NCBI RefSeq assembly: GCF_029537735.1
Contig: NZ_JARPUQ010000002.1
Span: 260,608 to 324,607 of the forward strand
Direction: 5' to 3'
DNA from: Robiginitalea aestuariiviva
Lineage (GTDB): Bacteria > Bacteroidota > Bacteroidia > Flavobacteriales > Flavobacteriaceae
Length of the DNA: 64,000 nucleotides
Below the pieces are notes generated by a model that saw only the letters and a program-made list of their open reading frames with translations, did not search any database and had not been told where the DNA came from. Of the stretch, positions 50,271 to 58,512 are shown in pieces (the stretch's first letter is position 1; every line of letters starts with the position of its first letter). The position numbers were made by a program, and so were the translations under genes.

Positions 50271-51557
50271 TCAAGCTCCGTCTGCTGGGTTATCCCTGGT
50301 TTTGCGGCCATACTTCCGGAAATACGCCCAGGCACACAGGCCCCCCACCAGGGAAAAGGCTGCCAGCATCCAGAACACATGGCGGTGTCCTTCAGGCCCT
50401 GGGGTGGCTTCCAGTAAATACCCGTAGGCCGGGCCGGCAAAGATGTCCGGGGTATAGCCCACCAGGGAAATCAGCCCTACCGCCGTACCGGTTAGCAGGA
50501 GCGGGATGCGGCCCGCCTTCATCACTGCAAAATACAGGGAACGCGCCGCATAGACTCCGGTGGCCACAATAAGCAGGGAGAGGAAAAACAACCAGGCCGC
50601 CGAAGGGGTAATCCAGCCAGAGGCAAAGAGTAGGGCACCCATAAAGGCAAGCCCAAAACTCAGCAACAGCCAGAGCGTAGTGTCCGACCGGTCGGCCAGA
50701 AAGCCAATCCCCACCCCAATTATGGGGCGGATAAAGAGCAACAGGGTGCCCACCTGGGCAGAGCCCACGGCGCCGTATCCCATCACCTCCGAGGCGTAAA
50801 GGGAATACACGTCTGTGATTTTATAACCCACATAGGCGCAGAGGATCATGAGCATCAGCAACCAGACGGAACGCAGGCGCAATACTTCCCGTACCTGCTG
50901 CAGGCTGATCCTTTCGAGTACCAGTTCGGCCTCCGCCTTGGGATCCATCCGCATAAAGGCCCAGACCAGGATGCCCACCAGGGCCACCAGGGTGGCAGAG
51001 ACCAGCACTACGGAACGAAAGGCCCGCTGACTGTCCTCCACGCTTAGTTCCAGTCCCGAAGCCGGGATCAGCAGGGCCAGGATCCAGACGCCCAGGGCTC
51101 CGAACAGGGCGCCTACCAGCCCCCGGCCGCCATCCAGCAGGCCAAATGCCTTCCCCTGGGAGGAGGGGCCGCCCCAAACGCGCGTGGCTTTAATCATGGG
51201 CGCCCAGAACAGGAAGATGGTGGTAAAGCCCCAGTACCCGTACAAAACCTGCAGCGTCCCAAATGAAGGGAAGGTGGCGTAGACCAGCCCGCCCAGGGCG
51301 GTAAGCCAGAGGGCTGTGGCAATGAGCTTGCGCGGGGGGAATTTGTCGGCCAGGGGCCCGCCAAAAATATAGGAGACCAGGGCCACAATCCCGTAAACTG
51401 AGAAGCAGAGCCCAAGTTCAATATTATCCAACCCATAGGCCTGCAGTACCGTCGGGCGAAACACCCGGGCCAGCACAAAGGGGAGGATAAACACGGATTC
51501 CCCTGCCAAAATCAGCAAAGGGAGGTACCACCAGGAAAGGTTGGGTTTACCCATCAT
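50271..51557 (-). CDS. MFS transporter
   Basis: The 428-residue protein has twelve predicted helices, GGPLADKFPPRKLIATALWL between helices 2 and 3, and GGRGLVGALFGALGVWILAL in helix 5. It resembles the NarK/UhpC-like branch of MFS carriers, but the substrate cannot be read. It begins six bases after the stop of the S9 peptidase-FGE fusion on the same strand, so both are likely expressed together; a link to peptide or amino acid uptake is conceivable. The aminotransferase gene follows 95 bases downstream. Confidence 0.85.
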   Translation of the reverse strand: MMGKPNLSWWYLPLLILAGESVFILPFVLARVFRPTVLQAYGLDNIELGLCFSVYGIVALVSYIFGGPLADKFPPRKLIATALWLTALGGLVYATFPSFGTLQVLYGYWGFTTIFLFWAPMIKATRVWGGPSSQGKAFGLLDGGRGLVGALFGALGVWILALLIPASGLELSVEDSQRAFRSVVLVSATLVALVGILVWAFMRMDPKAEAELVLERISLQQVREVLRLRSVWLLMLMILCAYVGYKITDVYSLYASEVMGYGAVGSAQVGTLLLFIRPIIGVGIGFLADRSDTTLWLLLSFGLAFMGALLFASGWITPSAAWLFFLSLLIVATGVYAARSLYFAVMKAGRIPLLLTGTAVGLISLVGYTPDIFAGPAYGYLLEATPGPEGHRHVFWMLAAFSLVGGLCAWAYFRKYGRKTRDNPADGA

Positions 51558-51563
51558 GCGCGG

Positions 51564-54257
51564 CTATTGTTCCCGCACAACCCGAAAGCCGGTATGCCCG
51601 GCCTCGGGGTGGGTTTCCGGGTCCATGGGATCTACAAAATCGTAGGCGCTGTAGTCGTATGCCTTCAGGGCCTCCCCGTCCATATAGTATTCCGCCACAT
51701 TCCCGCCCAGGTCAAAGACTTCGGCCCCTTCCGCAAGTTTTACCATGGGGTGGCTGCCCCCATCATGGATCAGGGAGGCTTTCAGGCCTTCCATTTTTTG
51801 ACGGAGCCCCGGCACATCCAAGGCGGTAAGGGCATAGCCGGCCCATTGGTTCAGGTTATTCTGGTTTTTATAGGCACTCCGGGCCTTCTTGTGCAGGCGC
51901 TCGGCCTCTTTGGCGTTGGGTAGGCGGTAGGTATCGCCGGTTTGGGTGCTCAGCCATAGGAGATAACCCGATATTTTTTCTGCGGAGAGGCCGGTTACCG
52001 GTCGGTTGGCCTGCAGGCGGTCAAAGGATTCCCCTGTATAGGCATGGTATTGGGCCAGGGTCACCTCATGCGCTCCTATGGCAATACTGTCCTTGCCCAG
52101 GGATACCATGGCGGGGTAAAGTTCTCCGTCCACTGATGTTCCAAGCAAGCCGTCTGCAGCCATCTGTTCCTGCAGTTTAAGTAGGCTGGCCAGGGGGCTG
52201 TCTTTTTTGAACGCCTCGTTCTCTGCCTTGGCTGTGCCAAAGAGGTAGGTGTCAATCCATGCGATCTCTTCCTTCATCTTGCGCAGTTGGTGGGTAATTT
52301 TCTGCAACCCGTGTGGCTGGCCGGGGAACCAGAGGAATTTCACCGGGGCCTGGCCTACCTGCTGCAGCCCGCGGTAGTATTCCCACCCCTGGTCCCGGGG
52401 AACCGCCCGGTCTTCACTGCCATGGAAGATAATGGTGGGCGTTTTGATCTTTTCGATTTCGAAGATGGGGGAGTATTTGATGTACCACTCGTTGTAATGC
52501 TTCCCGTTGGTGTCGTCCCAGGGCGCCCCCCCAAAATAGCTCTGGTCGAAGGTGACGCCAAAGCGGCAGGTGCCGTAGTCCGAGGTCCAGTTGATGTCGC
52601 CGGCCCCCGGGGCGGCCACCTTAAACATATCCGGGTATTTCAGGGTCATCCAGGTGGTCAGGATGGCCCCGTTGGACCAGCCCATGGTGCCCAGCTTGTC
52701 CATGTCGATCAGCCCCAGGCTGTTCAGGTGCATGATCCCATTGTAGATGTCAATCTGCTCCAGGGAATAATAATTCCCGTTTTTGATGGATTCGATAAAG
52801 GCCTGGCTGTGGTTTCCTGACCCGTGGTAGTTGGGCTTCAGCACAAAGGCCCCTTTATCCGTTAGGATCTGCGGGTAGGTAGACCAGCGCTCGGACCACT
52901 GGTCCTGGTCTACCCCGGTAGGCCCGCCGTGGATGCTCAGCACCAGGGGGTACTGCTTCCCGGCCTCATAGCCTTTGGGGTAGTAGAGGATGCCGTTTAC
53001 CTCCTCGTCATTGGCCCCTTTCCAGTAGATGATTTCGGATTTGGCAATGGGTTTTTTCTTCAGTTTGTCGTTCAGGGAGGTAAGCGTTTGGGTACCTTCC
53101 AGCGTCACCCCCTTGCGACCAATGCGCACGGTGGCCAGGTAGTATTCCGGGAGTTGGGAGGCGGTGGAATGCCGGTAGAGGATGCGGCCCGACGCCTCGC
53201 TGAAAGCCAGGACGGCGCTGTGCTCCTTCCGGTTGCCCCATTCAAAATCCATACCGGCCCAGGCTGTTCCCCTTTTCTGGTAATAGCGCACTTTGCGCAA
53301 AGGGCCGTTGGCCAGTTGTGCAATCACATCATCCCCGTTGAGGTAGTAGGCCCCGCCCAGGCCATTTTCCCATCCCAGGGGGACTTTGGTATAGGTCCCG
53401 GCCGCCAGGTCGTAAAAGTAAAGTTCCCGGATGCCGGCCCCGTTCCACTGTGGGTCCGAGGAGGAGGTGGCCGAAAAGTAGAAGCCGCTGCCGCTGCGGG
53501 TAAACACAAACCCGCCGGGTTCCTGCAGTTCCCGGAACAGGGTCTGGCTGCTTCCCGTTTGCAGGTCCAGCAGCACATAATTGGGTTTGGGGTTGCCGTC
53601 CGTGCCGTAATCCGGGGAGGTAATTTCCGTATAGACCAGGTAGTTCCCATTTTCGGATACGGCATAACCCCCAATACGGTATCGGTTTTCGGTGATGCGG
53701 CGGATTTTCTTGTCCTTCAGGTTAAAGGCATAGAGCCTGCGCGGGTTCCAGTGCAGGGTGTCTTCCACGATATTGGTATTGTCCTTTTCGTGGGTAATGT
53801 CGTAAAGGGTTTTGCCTTCCCCGGCCACAAAGAGGAGTTCGGTGCTGCCCAGACGCTGCAGGCTGCCAATCCCATTTTCAAATTTGTGGACCTCTTCGGG
53901 TTCGCCCCCGCCCAGATTCAGTTTCCAGAGGGATTTCCCTTTTTCGCGGGTGGAGAGGAAATACAAGCTCTGGCCATCCGCAGCAAATACTGCATTGGAT
54001 TCGCTGGATTTCCCCCGGGTGAGTTGCACGGGCTTAGGGGAGTCTTCGCCCAGGCGGGCCAGGTAGAGCTGGCTTACAAATTTATCCTCCTCCTTCAGGC
54101 CTTTGCGCTGGCTCCAGACCAGCTCGCTGCCGTCTTTGGAGAATTCGGCGTTGTCCACATACACGGTGTGGATGATGTCTTCAGGGGTCCATGGGTTTTG
54201 CTGGCCCCAGGCCAGGCAGGGAAGGGATGCCAGTAGCATCCAGGCAAATTTTCTCAT
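51564..54257 (-). CDS. S9 family peptidase fused to a formylglycine-generating-enzyme-like domain
   Basis: The 897-residue secreted protein has a signal peptide (MRKFAWMLLASLPCLAWGQ), a beta-propeller of WD/PD40-type strands (about 25-420) and an S9 alpha/beta-hydrolase domain (about 430-690). The nucleophile is Ser528 in GTMGWSNGAILTTWM, the Asp lies in FHGSEDRAVP and the His in PGQPHGLQ. After a helical linker, residues about 735-897 resemble FGE/sulfatase-modifying factor: IAIGAHEVTLAQYHAYTG, NRPVTGLSAEKISGYLLWLS, FDLGGNVAEYYMDG and GHTGFRVVREQ. The peptidase should cleave oligopeptides in the periplasm. The appended domain lacks an evident Cys pair and is probably non-catalytic. It heads an operon with the MFS gene. 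Confidence 0.88.
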   Translation of the reverse strand: MRKFAWMLLASLPCLAWGQQNPWTPEDIIHTVYVDNAEFSKDGSELVWSQRKGLKEEDKFVSQLYLARLGEDSPKPVQLTRGKSSESNAVFAADGQSLYFLSTREKGKSLWKLNLGGGEPEEVHKFENGIGSLQRLGSTELLFVAGEGKTLYDITHEKDNTNIVEDTLHWNPRRLYAFNLKDKKIRRITENRYRIGGYAVSENGNYLVYTEITSPDYGTDGNPKPNYVLLDLQTGSSQTLFRELQEPGGFVFTRSGSGFYFSATSSSDPQWNGAGIRELYFYDLAAGTYTKVPLGWENGLGGAYYLNGDDVIAQLANGPLRKVRYYQKRGTAWAGMDFEWGNRKEHSAVLAFSEASGRILYRHSTASQLPEYYLATVRIGRKGVTLEGTQTLTSLNDKLKKKPIAKSEIIYWKGANDEEVNGILYYPKGYEAGKQYPLVLSIHGGPTGVDQDQWSERWSTYPQILTDKGAFVLKPNYHGSGNHSQAFIESIKNGNYYSLEQIDIYNGIMHLNSLGLIDMDKLGTMGWSNGAILTTWMTLKYPDMFKVAAPGAGDINWTSDYGTCRFGVTFDQSYFGGAPWDDTNGKHYNEWYIKYSPIFEIEKIKTPTIIFHGSEDRAVPRDQGWEYYRGLQQVGQAPVKFLWFPGQPHGLQKITHQLRKMKEEIAWIDTYLFGTAKAENEAFKKDSPLASLLKLQEQMAADGLLGTSVDGELYPAMVSLGKDSIAIGAHEVTLAQYHAYTGESFDRLQANRPVTGLSAEKISGYLLWLSTQTGDTYRLPNAKEAERLHKKARSAYKNQNNLNQWAGYALTALDVPGLRQKMEGLKASLIHDGGSHPMVKLAEGAEVFDLGGNVAEYYMDGEALKAYDYSAYDFVDPMDPETHPEAGHTGFRVVREQ

Positions 54258-54325
54258 CAGGGTTCTCGGTTGCGTTAAGCAGCCCCAAGATAGCGGATTT
54301 GGGGGAATGGGGGCGCTGCATCCAT

Positions 54326-54967
54326 TTAAATAATCCCCCAGTCCATCGCTTTTTTGATCATGCCCACGGAGTTTTTAACCTCCATTTTTACAAAGAGGTT
54401 CCTTTTATGGGTGGCCACGGTATTGGTGCTTACGAACAGCTGGTCCGCAATTTCCTGGGTGGTGAGTTCCTGGGCGATCAGTTTCACCACCTCAATTTCC
54501 CGCTTGGTGATCATGGGGATGGCCCCTTCTTTGGCTTTGGGATGATCCGTCAGGCTTTCGATCATTTTTTCGGTCAGGTGGCTGCTGATGACCTTTTTCC
54601 CTTCATGGGCGTCCTTTATCCCCTGGATCAGGTAATCCTTGGACGCATTCTTTAGCAAGTACCCGGTAGCCCCGGCTTTAAACAAAGAGGTGATTATACT
54701 GCCTTCGTCATTGGTGGTCAGCATGATGATTTTCAAGTCCGGAAATGCCTTTCTGGCGTGCATGGTGGTTTCCAGCCCGTCCATAACCGGCATTTGAAGG
54801 TCCAGCAGCAAGACGTCTACCGGTTCTTTTTTAAGGAACTCCAGGGCTTCCAGGCCATTGCCTGCCGTGCCTACTATGTCCAGTGACCTGTCTTTGGCCA
54901 GGATGGCCTTTAATCCATCCACCATAATCTGGTGGTCGTCCGCGATAAGTACCTTGATCTTTTCCAT
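54326..54967 (-). CDS. NarL/LuxR-type response regulator
   Basis: The 213-residue protein has a receiver domain (phospho-acceptor Asp56 in VLLLDLQMPVMDG, with Asp10/11 in IADDHQ, Thr in IIMLTTND and Lys in GYLLKNAS) and a C-terminal LuxR HTH (ITKREIEVVKLIAQELTTQEIADQLFVSTNTVATHKRNLFVKM). All phosphorylation residues are intact. It is encoded six bases downstream of its partner kinase. It ends in front of the S9 peptidase gene, and its targets are unknown. Confidence 0.95.
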   Translation of the reverse strand: MEKIKVLIADDHQIMVDGLKAILAKDRSLDIVGTAGNGLEALEFLKKEPVDVLLLDLQMPVMDGLETTMHARKAFPDLKIIMLTTNDEGSIITSLFKAGATGYLLKNASKDYLIQGIKDAHEGKKVISSHLTEKMIESLTDHPKAKEGAIPMITKREIEVVKLIAQELTTQEIADQLFVSTNTVATHKRNLFVKMEVKNSVGMIKKAMDWGII

Positions 54968-54973
54968 ACGCTA

Positions 54974-56857
54974 TTATTGATTTAGCCGGGCCTGGTCCGT
55001 ATCGGTTAGGGGGATATTGATCGTCACCAGCGTACCCACCCCCGGCCGGCTGTTGAGGTCCAGCGTGCCTCCTATAAATTCGGTCCGGAAGGCCATGCTC
55101 TTCAGGCCCATGCCTTTCTCTTTTTCCGCCGCATGCAGGTCAAACCCTATCCCATCGTCTTCTATGGTGAGGTCAAACCAGTCTTCGCTATAGGTAATCT
55201 GCACCAAAACCTCCGTGGCCTGGGCATACTTTACAATGTTATTCATGGCTTCCTGCACAATCCGATAAAGCATCACGTTGGTGGTATCGTCAAAAATCCT
55301 TTCGGTACCGTGTACCTGGAAATCTGCCTGGAACCCGTGAATGGCGTCCATTTTCAGGACCATATCCTCCAGGGCCCGGCGAAGCCCCAGTTTCTTAAGG
55401 GATTGCGGCATCATTTCGTGGGCAATCTTCCGCACCTCGGTACACGCTTCATCGATCATCTGGCTGGCGGTGCCATAGATCCTTTTGGAATTCTGGTCGT
55501 CGAAATTGATTTGTAAACTGCCAATGTTCACTTTCAGGCTCGACAGGAGGTTGCCCAACCCGTCGTGCAGGTCACGGGCAATGCGGGTGCGCTCGTTTTC
55601 CTGCCCCTCCAGCATGGAGCGCATGGAGATGATCTGCTGTTCCCGATGCACCTCATGGAGTTTTAACTTTTCGGACTTGATGCGATTCTTAAAATAGAGA
55701 AATCCGGATAAAGAGACCAGGAGCAACCCTATCAAAGAAAATAACAGCAGATTCACCCGCTGCTGGGATTTTTGATTGGTTACCTCTTCTTCAAGCAACT
55801 GTATCCTTAACTGGTCCGTTTCGAACCGAACCTTCATATCCGCAAAGGCTTCCAGGCTGCTTTCACTTAGTTTGGACGCTTCCTGCATACGGGTTTGCCG
55901 TTCCAGGATGTCATAGGCGGCCTTATAGTCCTGGTACAAAAGGTGTTTCTGGCGCCGCACATCCTGGATGTAATTCTGCAACCCCATCCGCTCCGCAAGT
56001 CCCGGGGCTTGTTCGGCCGTTAAAATCAGGTCTGTGGAATGCGCAAAGCCATGCGCCTGGATCGAATCAAACAGGGCGGTGGTATCCAGGCCTTTCCCGG
56101 CAGCCTCATACATCATCGACGCCACGCTTATCATCGATTCAACCACCCCGATATTCTGTGCCTGCTTCCGGTGTTTATAGCCTTCAAAGTAGTTGGAGAT
56201 GGCTGCCCCCAGATCCCCGTTTAACCGGTGGCATTCCCCCATACCCTGGTAGAGCCGGGCAATATCGATATGGGCTATGGGGTCCTCACTTAACCGGTAC
56301 TTCAGGGCCTGGCGATACTTTTTCAGGGCCTCCCCCGGGTTGCCCCCGGTGTATTCGGCTACAGCCCAATTATTCAGGATGCCTGCCTTGCGTTCTTCGT
56401 CCGGGATACGGGAAAAAAAATCATACGCGTTCTGAAAGGCGCGCATCGACTCCTCTATAGCACCGTATTCCAGTAGGATTACACCCCGGGTGTCGGCCAC
56501 GTTTCCCAGGCCATACAGGTCATCGATGCGTGTGAAATAGGATGCGGCACTATCGAGGTAGGCCGTTTTCCGGTCCATGGCCTCCAGCTTCAGGCACCAG
56601 GCCAAGCGGTGGAAAGACTTGCCGATCAGTACCGGGCTGTTCAGTTTCCGGGCCAATTCCAACCCCCGGGAAGCATAGTCTTCTGCGGCATCCCCGGCAT
56701 ACAACAGATAGGCAATCCTGAGATAGGTCTCGCATTTCAGGGAGTCTTCCGGCATCGAAACAACCACGGAGCGCAAGCTGTCCAATTCACTGGACTGACC
56801 GCGCATCAGGACAATACTGAAGAGCATTAAAAAAATACATAGCCTTTTTGCGCCCAT
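54974..56857 (-). CDS. HisKA_3 sensor histidine kinase with TPR sensor region
   Basis: The 627-residue kinase has a signal sequence (MGAKRLCIFLMLFSIVLMRGQ) and a periplasmic TPR array (about 30-330, including AGILNNWAVAEYTGGNPGEALKKYRQAL). One transmembrane helix lies near 365-385, a coiled coil follows, then a HisKA_3 dimerisation domain with phosphorylated His431 in RIARDLHDGLGNLLSSLKVN. The HATPase_c domain has VQEAMNNIVKYAQATEV (N box) and IEDDGIGFD (G1). It feeds the adjacent NarL-type regulator. The start at 56857 is supported by a promoter-like element at 56948-56977; an upstream ATG at 56950 would overlap that box. Confidence 0.92.
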   Translation of the reverse strand: MGAKRLCIFLMLFSIVLMRGQSSELDSLRSVVVSMPEDSLKCETYLRIAYLLYAGDAAEDYASRGLELARKLNSPVLIGKSFHRLAWCLKLEAMDRKTAYLDSAASYFTRIDDLYGLGNVADTRGVILLEYGAIEESMRAFQNAYDFFSRIPDEERKAGILNNWAVAEYTGGNPGEALKKYRQALKYRLSEDPIAHIDIARLYQGMGECHRLNGDLGAAISNYFEGYKHRKQAQNIGVVESMISVASMMYEAAGKGLDTTALFDSIQAHGFAHSTDLILTAEQAPGLAERMGLQNYIQDVRRQKHLLYQDYKAAYDILERQTRMQEASKLSESSLEAFADMKVRFETDQLRIQLLEEEVTNQKSQQRVNLLLFSLIGLLLVSLSGFLYFKNRIKSEKLKLHEVHREQQIISMRSMLEGQENERTRIARDLHDGLGNLLSSLKVNIGSLQINFDDQNSKRIYGTASQMIDEACTEVRKIAHEMMPQSLKKLGLRRALEDMVLKMDAIHGFQADFQVHGTERIFDDTTNVMLYRIVQEAMNNIVKYAQATEVLVQITYSEDWFDLTIEDDGIGFDLHAAEKEKGMGLKSMAFRTEFIGGTLDLNSRPGVGTLVTINIPLTDTDQARLNQ

Positions 56858-56947
56858 GCCGGTTTTTGTTTCGGTAAAAATCAGTGCCCCACATGCCCGT
56901 TTGGCAAGCACGTTCACCAGGGCCCTAATAAGGGGTTCGAATAAAGT

Positions 56948-56977
56948 CAAAGGTATTTAATTCCAAATTTCCGGCAA
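56948..56977 (-). promoter_or_regulatory. Promoter of the histidine kinase-regulator operon
   Basis: Read on the minus strand, TTG at 56977-56975 is followed after 19 bases by TACCTTTG (56955-56948), a full -33/-7 match to the Bacteroidota consensus. The leader to the start at 56857 is about 85 bases. Confidence 0.5.
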
Positions 56978-57001
56978 TCCCTAAAGCAATGATTATCAGA
57001 C

Positions 57002-57017
57002 TCACACAATTGTGTGA
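57002..57017. promoter_or_regulatory. 16-bp perfect palindrome of TGTGA/TCACA type
   Basis: TCACACAATTGTGTGA is self-complementary and lies between the divergent kinase and cyclase genes. The half-site TGTGA is that of Crp/Fnr-superfamily sites, though the arrangement (TCACA outwards) is reversed relative to the E. coli Crp consensus. Confidence 0.5.
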
Positions 57018-57034
57018 TGCGGCCTCTGAGGGTT

Positions 57035-57056
57035 CTGTGATTTTTAAGAATCACAG
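57035..57056. promoter_or_regulatory. Inverted repeat CTGTGATT-N6-AATCACAG
   Basis: Eight-base arms at 57035-57042 and 57049-57056 flank TTTAAG. TGTGA and TCACA are in the Crp orientation but separated by ten rather than six bases. The centre is about 57 bases upstream of the start site implied by the -7 box at 57089. Confidence 0.5.
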
Positions 57057-57088
57057 TATAGGGTGTAAAATATCCCAGAGATCAAATC

Positions 57089-57096
57089 TAAATTTG
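57089..57096 (+). promoter_or_regulatory. -7 box of the cyclase-globin gene
   Basis: TAAATTTG matches TAnnTTTG, 47 bases upstream of the start at 57144. No TTG sits at the -33 distance, which would fit a promoter needing an activator bound at the dyads just upstream. Confidence 0.4.
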
Positions 57097-57143
57097 AACT
57101 ATTGGAAATCAACGAGTTAAAGCTCTTTTTAATGCTGTAACCC

Positions 57144-58469
57144 ATGGCGAACCAAATTACTTATGCCGCGATTAACCGACAGGTCCCCTTCGAGGGGGCA
57201 CCGGGGACCCTTCTGGATATCTCCATCAGGAATAAAATCCCACACCTGCACGAATGCGGCGGCAATGGCATCTGCACTACCTGCAGGATCCGGATTCTGG
57301 AAGGTTCCCAGAATTTAAGCCCCAAGACGGAGTTTGAAAAAACCAGTTCGCATGTTCGGAAGTGGGACCCTTCCATTCGCCTGGCCTGCCAGGCCAGGCC
57401 TCGGGGAGACGTCACCATCCAACGCCTGATCTGGTCCAGCGGGGAAGTCAACAACCTGCAAAAGGAACTGGTGCCCACCGGCAGGGCCGAGGAACGGCCC
57501 ATCGCCATCATTTTCTGCGACATCCGGAATTTCACCAACCTCTCTTCCCACAACCTGAACTTCGATATCGCTTATATGCTGAACAAGTTCTACACCGCCC
57601 TGGGCGAGCCTATCCTGATGAACAACGGGGTTATTTACCAGTATGTAGGGGATGAAATTATTGGCGTTTTCGGGACCACGGGCGGCACGGCCCGAAAAAA
57701 CTGCGAGGATGCCATCCGGGCGGCCCTGGGCATGCAATACGCCCTGGATGCCCTGAACCGCTCAGATTTAAAGGACATCGACATCAAACTCAAATCCGGG
57801 ATCGGCATCAACTTTGGCACCGCATTTATCGGCCACCTGGGCCACCCCACGCACAAACAATTCTCCGTGATTGGCGATCCGGTCAATGTGGCCAGTAGGA
57901 TACAGAATGAAACCAAGGTTACCGGCACCAACATCCTGATCTCCGATACCGTGCTGGCCAATGTGGACAAGGATATGATCGTAACCGGGCGAGACTTCCT
58001 GAACCAGGTGGCCGGCAAGGACGACCCGGTAAAACTGTATGAGCTGCTGGGCTTCCGGGAGATGGATCTGCAGCTGGAGTTGCAGGCATCCATGAACCTG
58101 ATGCTGGAAGACGAGGAAGCGTTTGCTAAAATCTTCTATGAAAAAGTCTTTACCCTGGCACCCCATGTGCGGAACCTGTTTCGGAATAATATGACCGACC
58201 AGGGGAGGCTGCTTACCCATATGCTGGGGGGCATTGTGTATTCCCTGTCCAGGCCGGAACACCTGAAAAGGGGCCTGTCCAAACTGGGCCAGAGCCATGT
58301 ACATTACGGGGTGAAGGATGAATACTATCCCGTGGTAAAGCAGGCCATGCTCGAAACCATAGACCAGGTACTGGGGGAGGCACAATCCCCCCAGGCCCTG
58401 ACCGCCTGGGGCACCGCCCTGGATTTTGTGATTGAAGCCATGAGATCCGGTGCTCATGTACATGCTTGA
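57144..58469 (+). CDS. Ferredoxin-class III nucleotide cyclase-globin fusion
   Basis: The 441-residue soluble protein has three modules. Residues 1-95 form a [2Fe-2S] ferredoxin with Cys38, Cys44, Cys47 and Cys82 (C-x5-C-x2-C-x34-C, adrenodoxin-type spacing). Residues about 115-300 form a class III cyclase with metal-binding Asp126 (FCDIRNF) and Asp170 (YVGDE) and transition-state residues Asn248/Arg252 (DPVNVASR). The purine-selecting positions are Gln166 and Ser241 rather than Lys and Asp/Thr, so ATP versus GTP use is uncertain. Residues about 310-436 form a globin with proximal His385 (SHVHYGVKDEYYP) and possible distal Gln353. It probably makes a cyclic nucleotide in response to O2, NO or redox state. 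The oxidase gene follows 43 bases downstream. Confidence 0.88.
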   Translation: MANQITYAAINRQVPFEGAPGTLLDISIRNKIPHLHECGGNGICTTCRIRILEGSQNLSPKTEFEKTSSHVRKWDPSIRLACQARPRGDVTIQRLIWSSGEVNNLQKELVPTGRAEERPIAIIFCDIRNFTNLSSHNLNFDIAYMLNKFYTALGEPILMNNGVIYQYVGDEIIGVFGTTGGTARKNCEDAIRAALGMQYALDALNRSDLKDIDIKLKSGIGINFGTAFIGHLGHPTHKQFSVIGDPVNVASRIQNETKVTGTNILISDTVLANVDKDMIVTGRDFLNQVAGKDDPVKLYELLGFREMDLQLELQASMNLMLEDEEAFAKIFYEKVFTLAPHVRNLFRNNMTDQGRLLTHMLGGIVYSLSRPEHLKRGLSKLGQSHVHYGVKDEYYPVVKQAMLETIDQVLGEAQSPQALTAWGTALDFVIEAMRSGAHVHA

Positions 58470-58512
58470 TTCATTGCAACCTATCAACCTCTTATAATTT
58501 AAAACTGAAAAC

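Noticed and set aside
57035-57056. Canonical Crp site
   Set aside because: TGTGA and TCACA are separated by ten bases rather than six, so it is listed only as Crp/Fnr-like.
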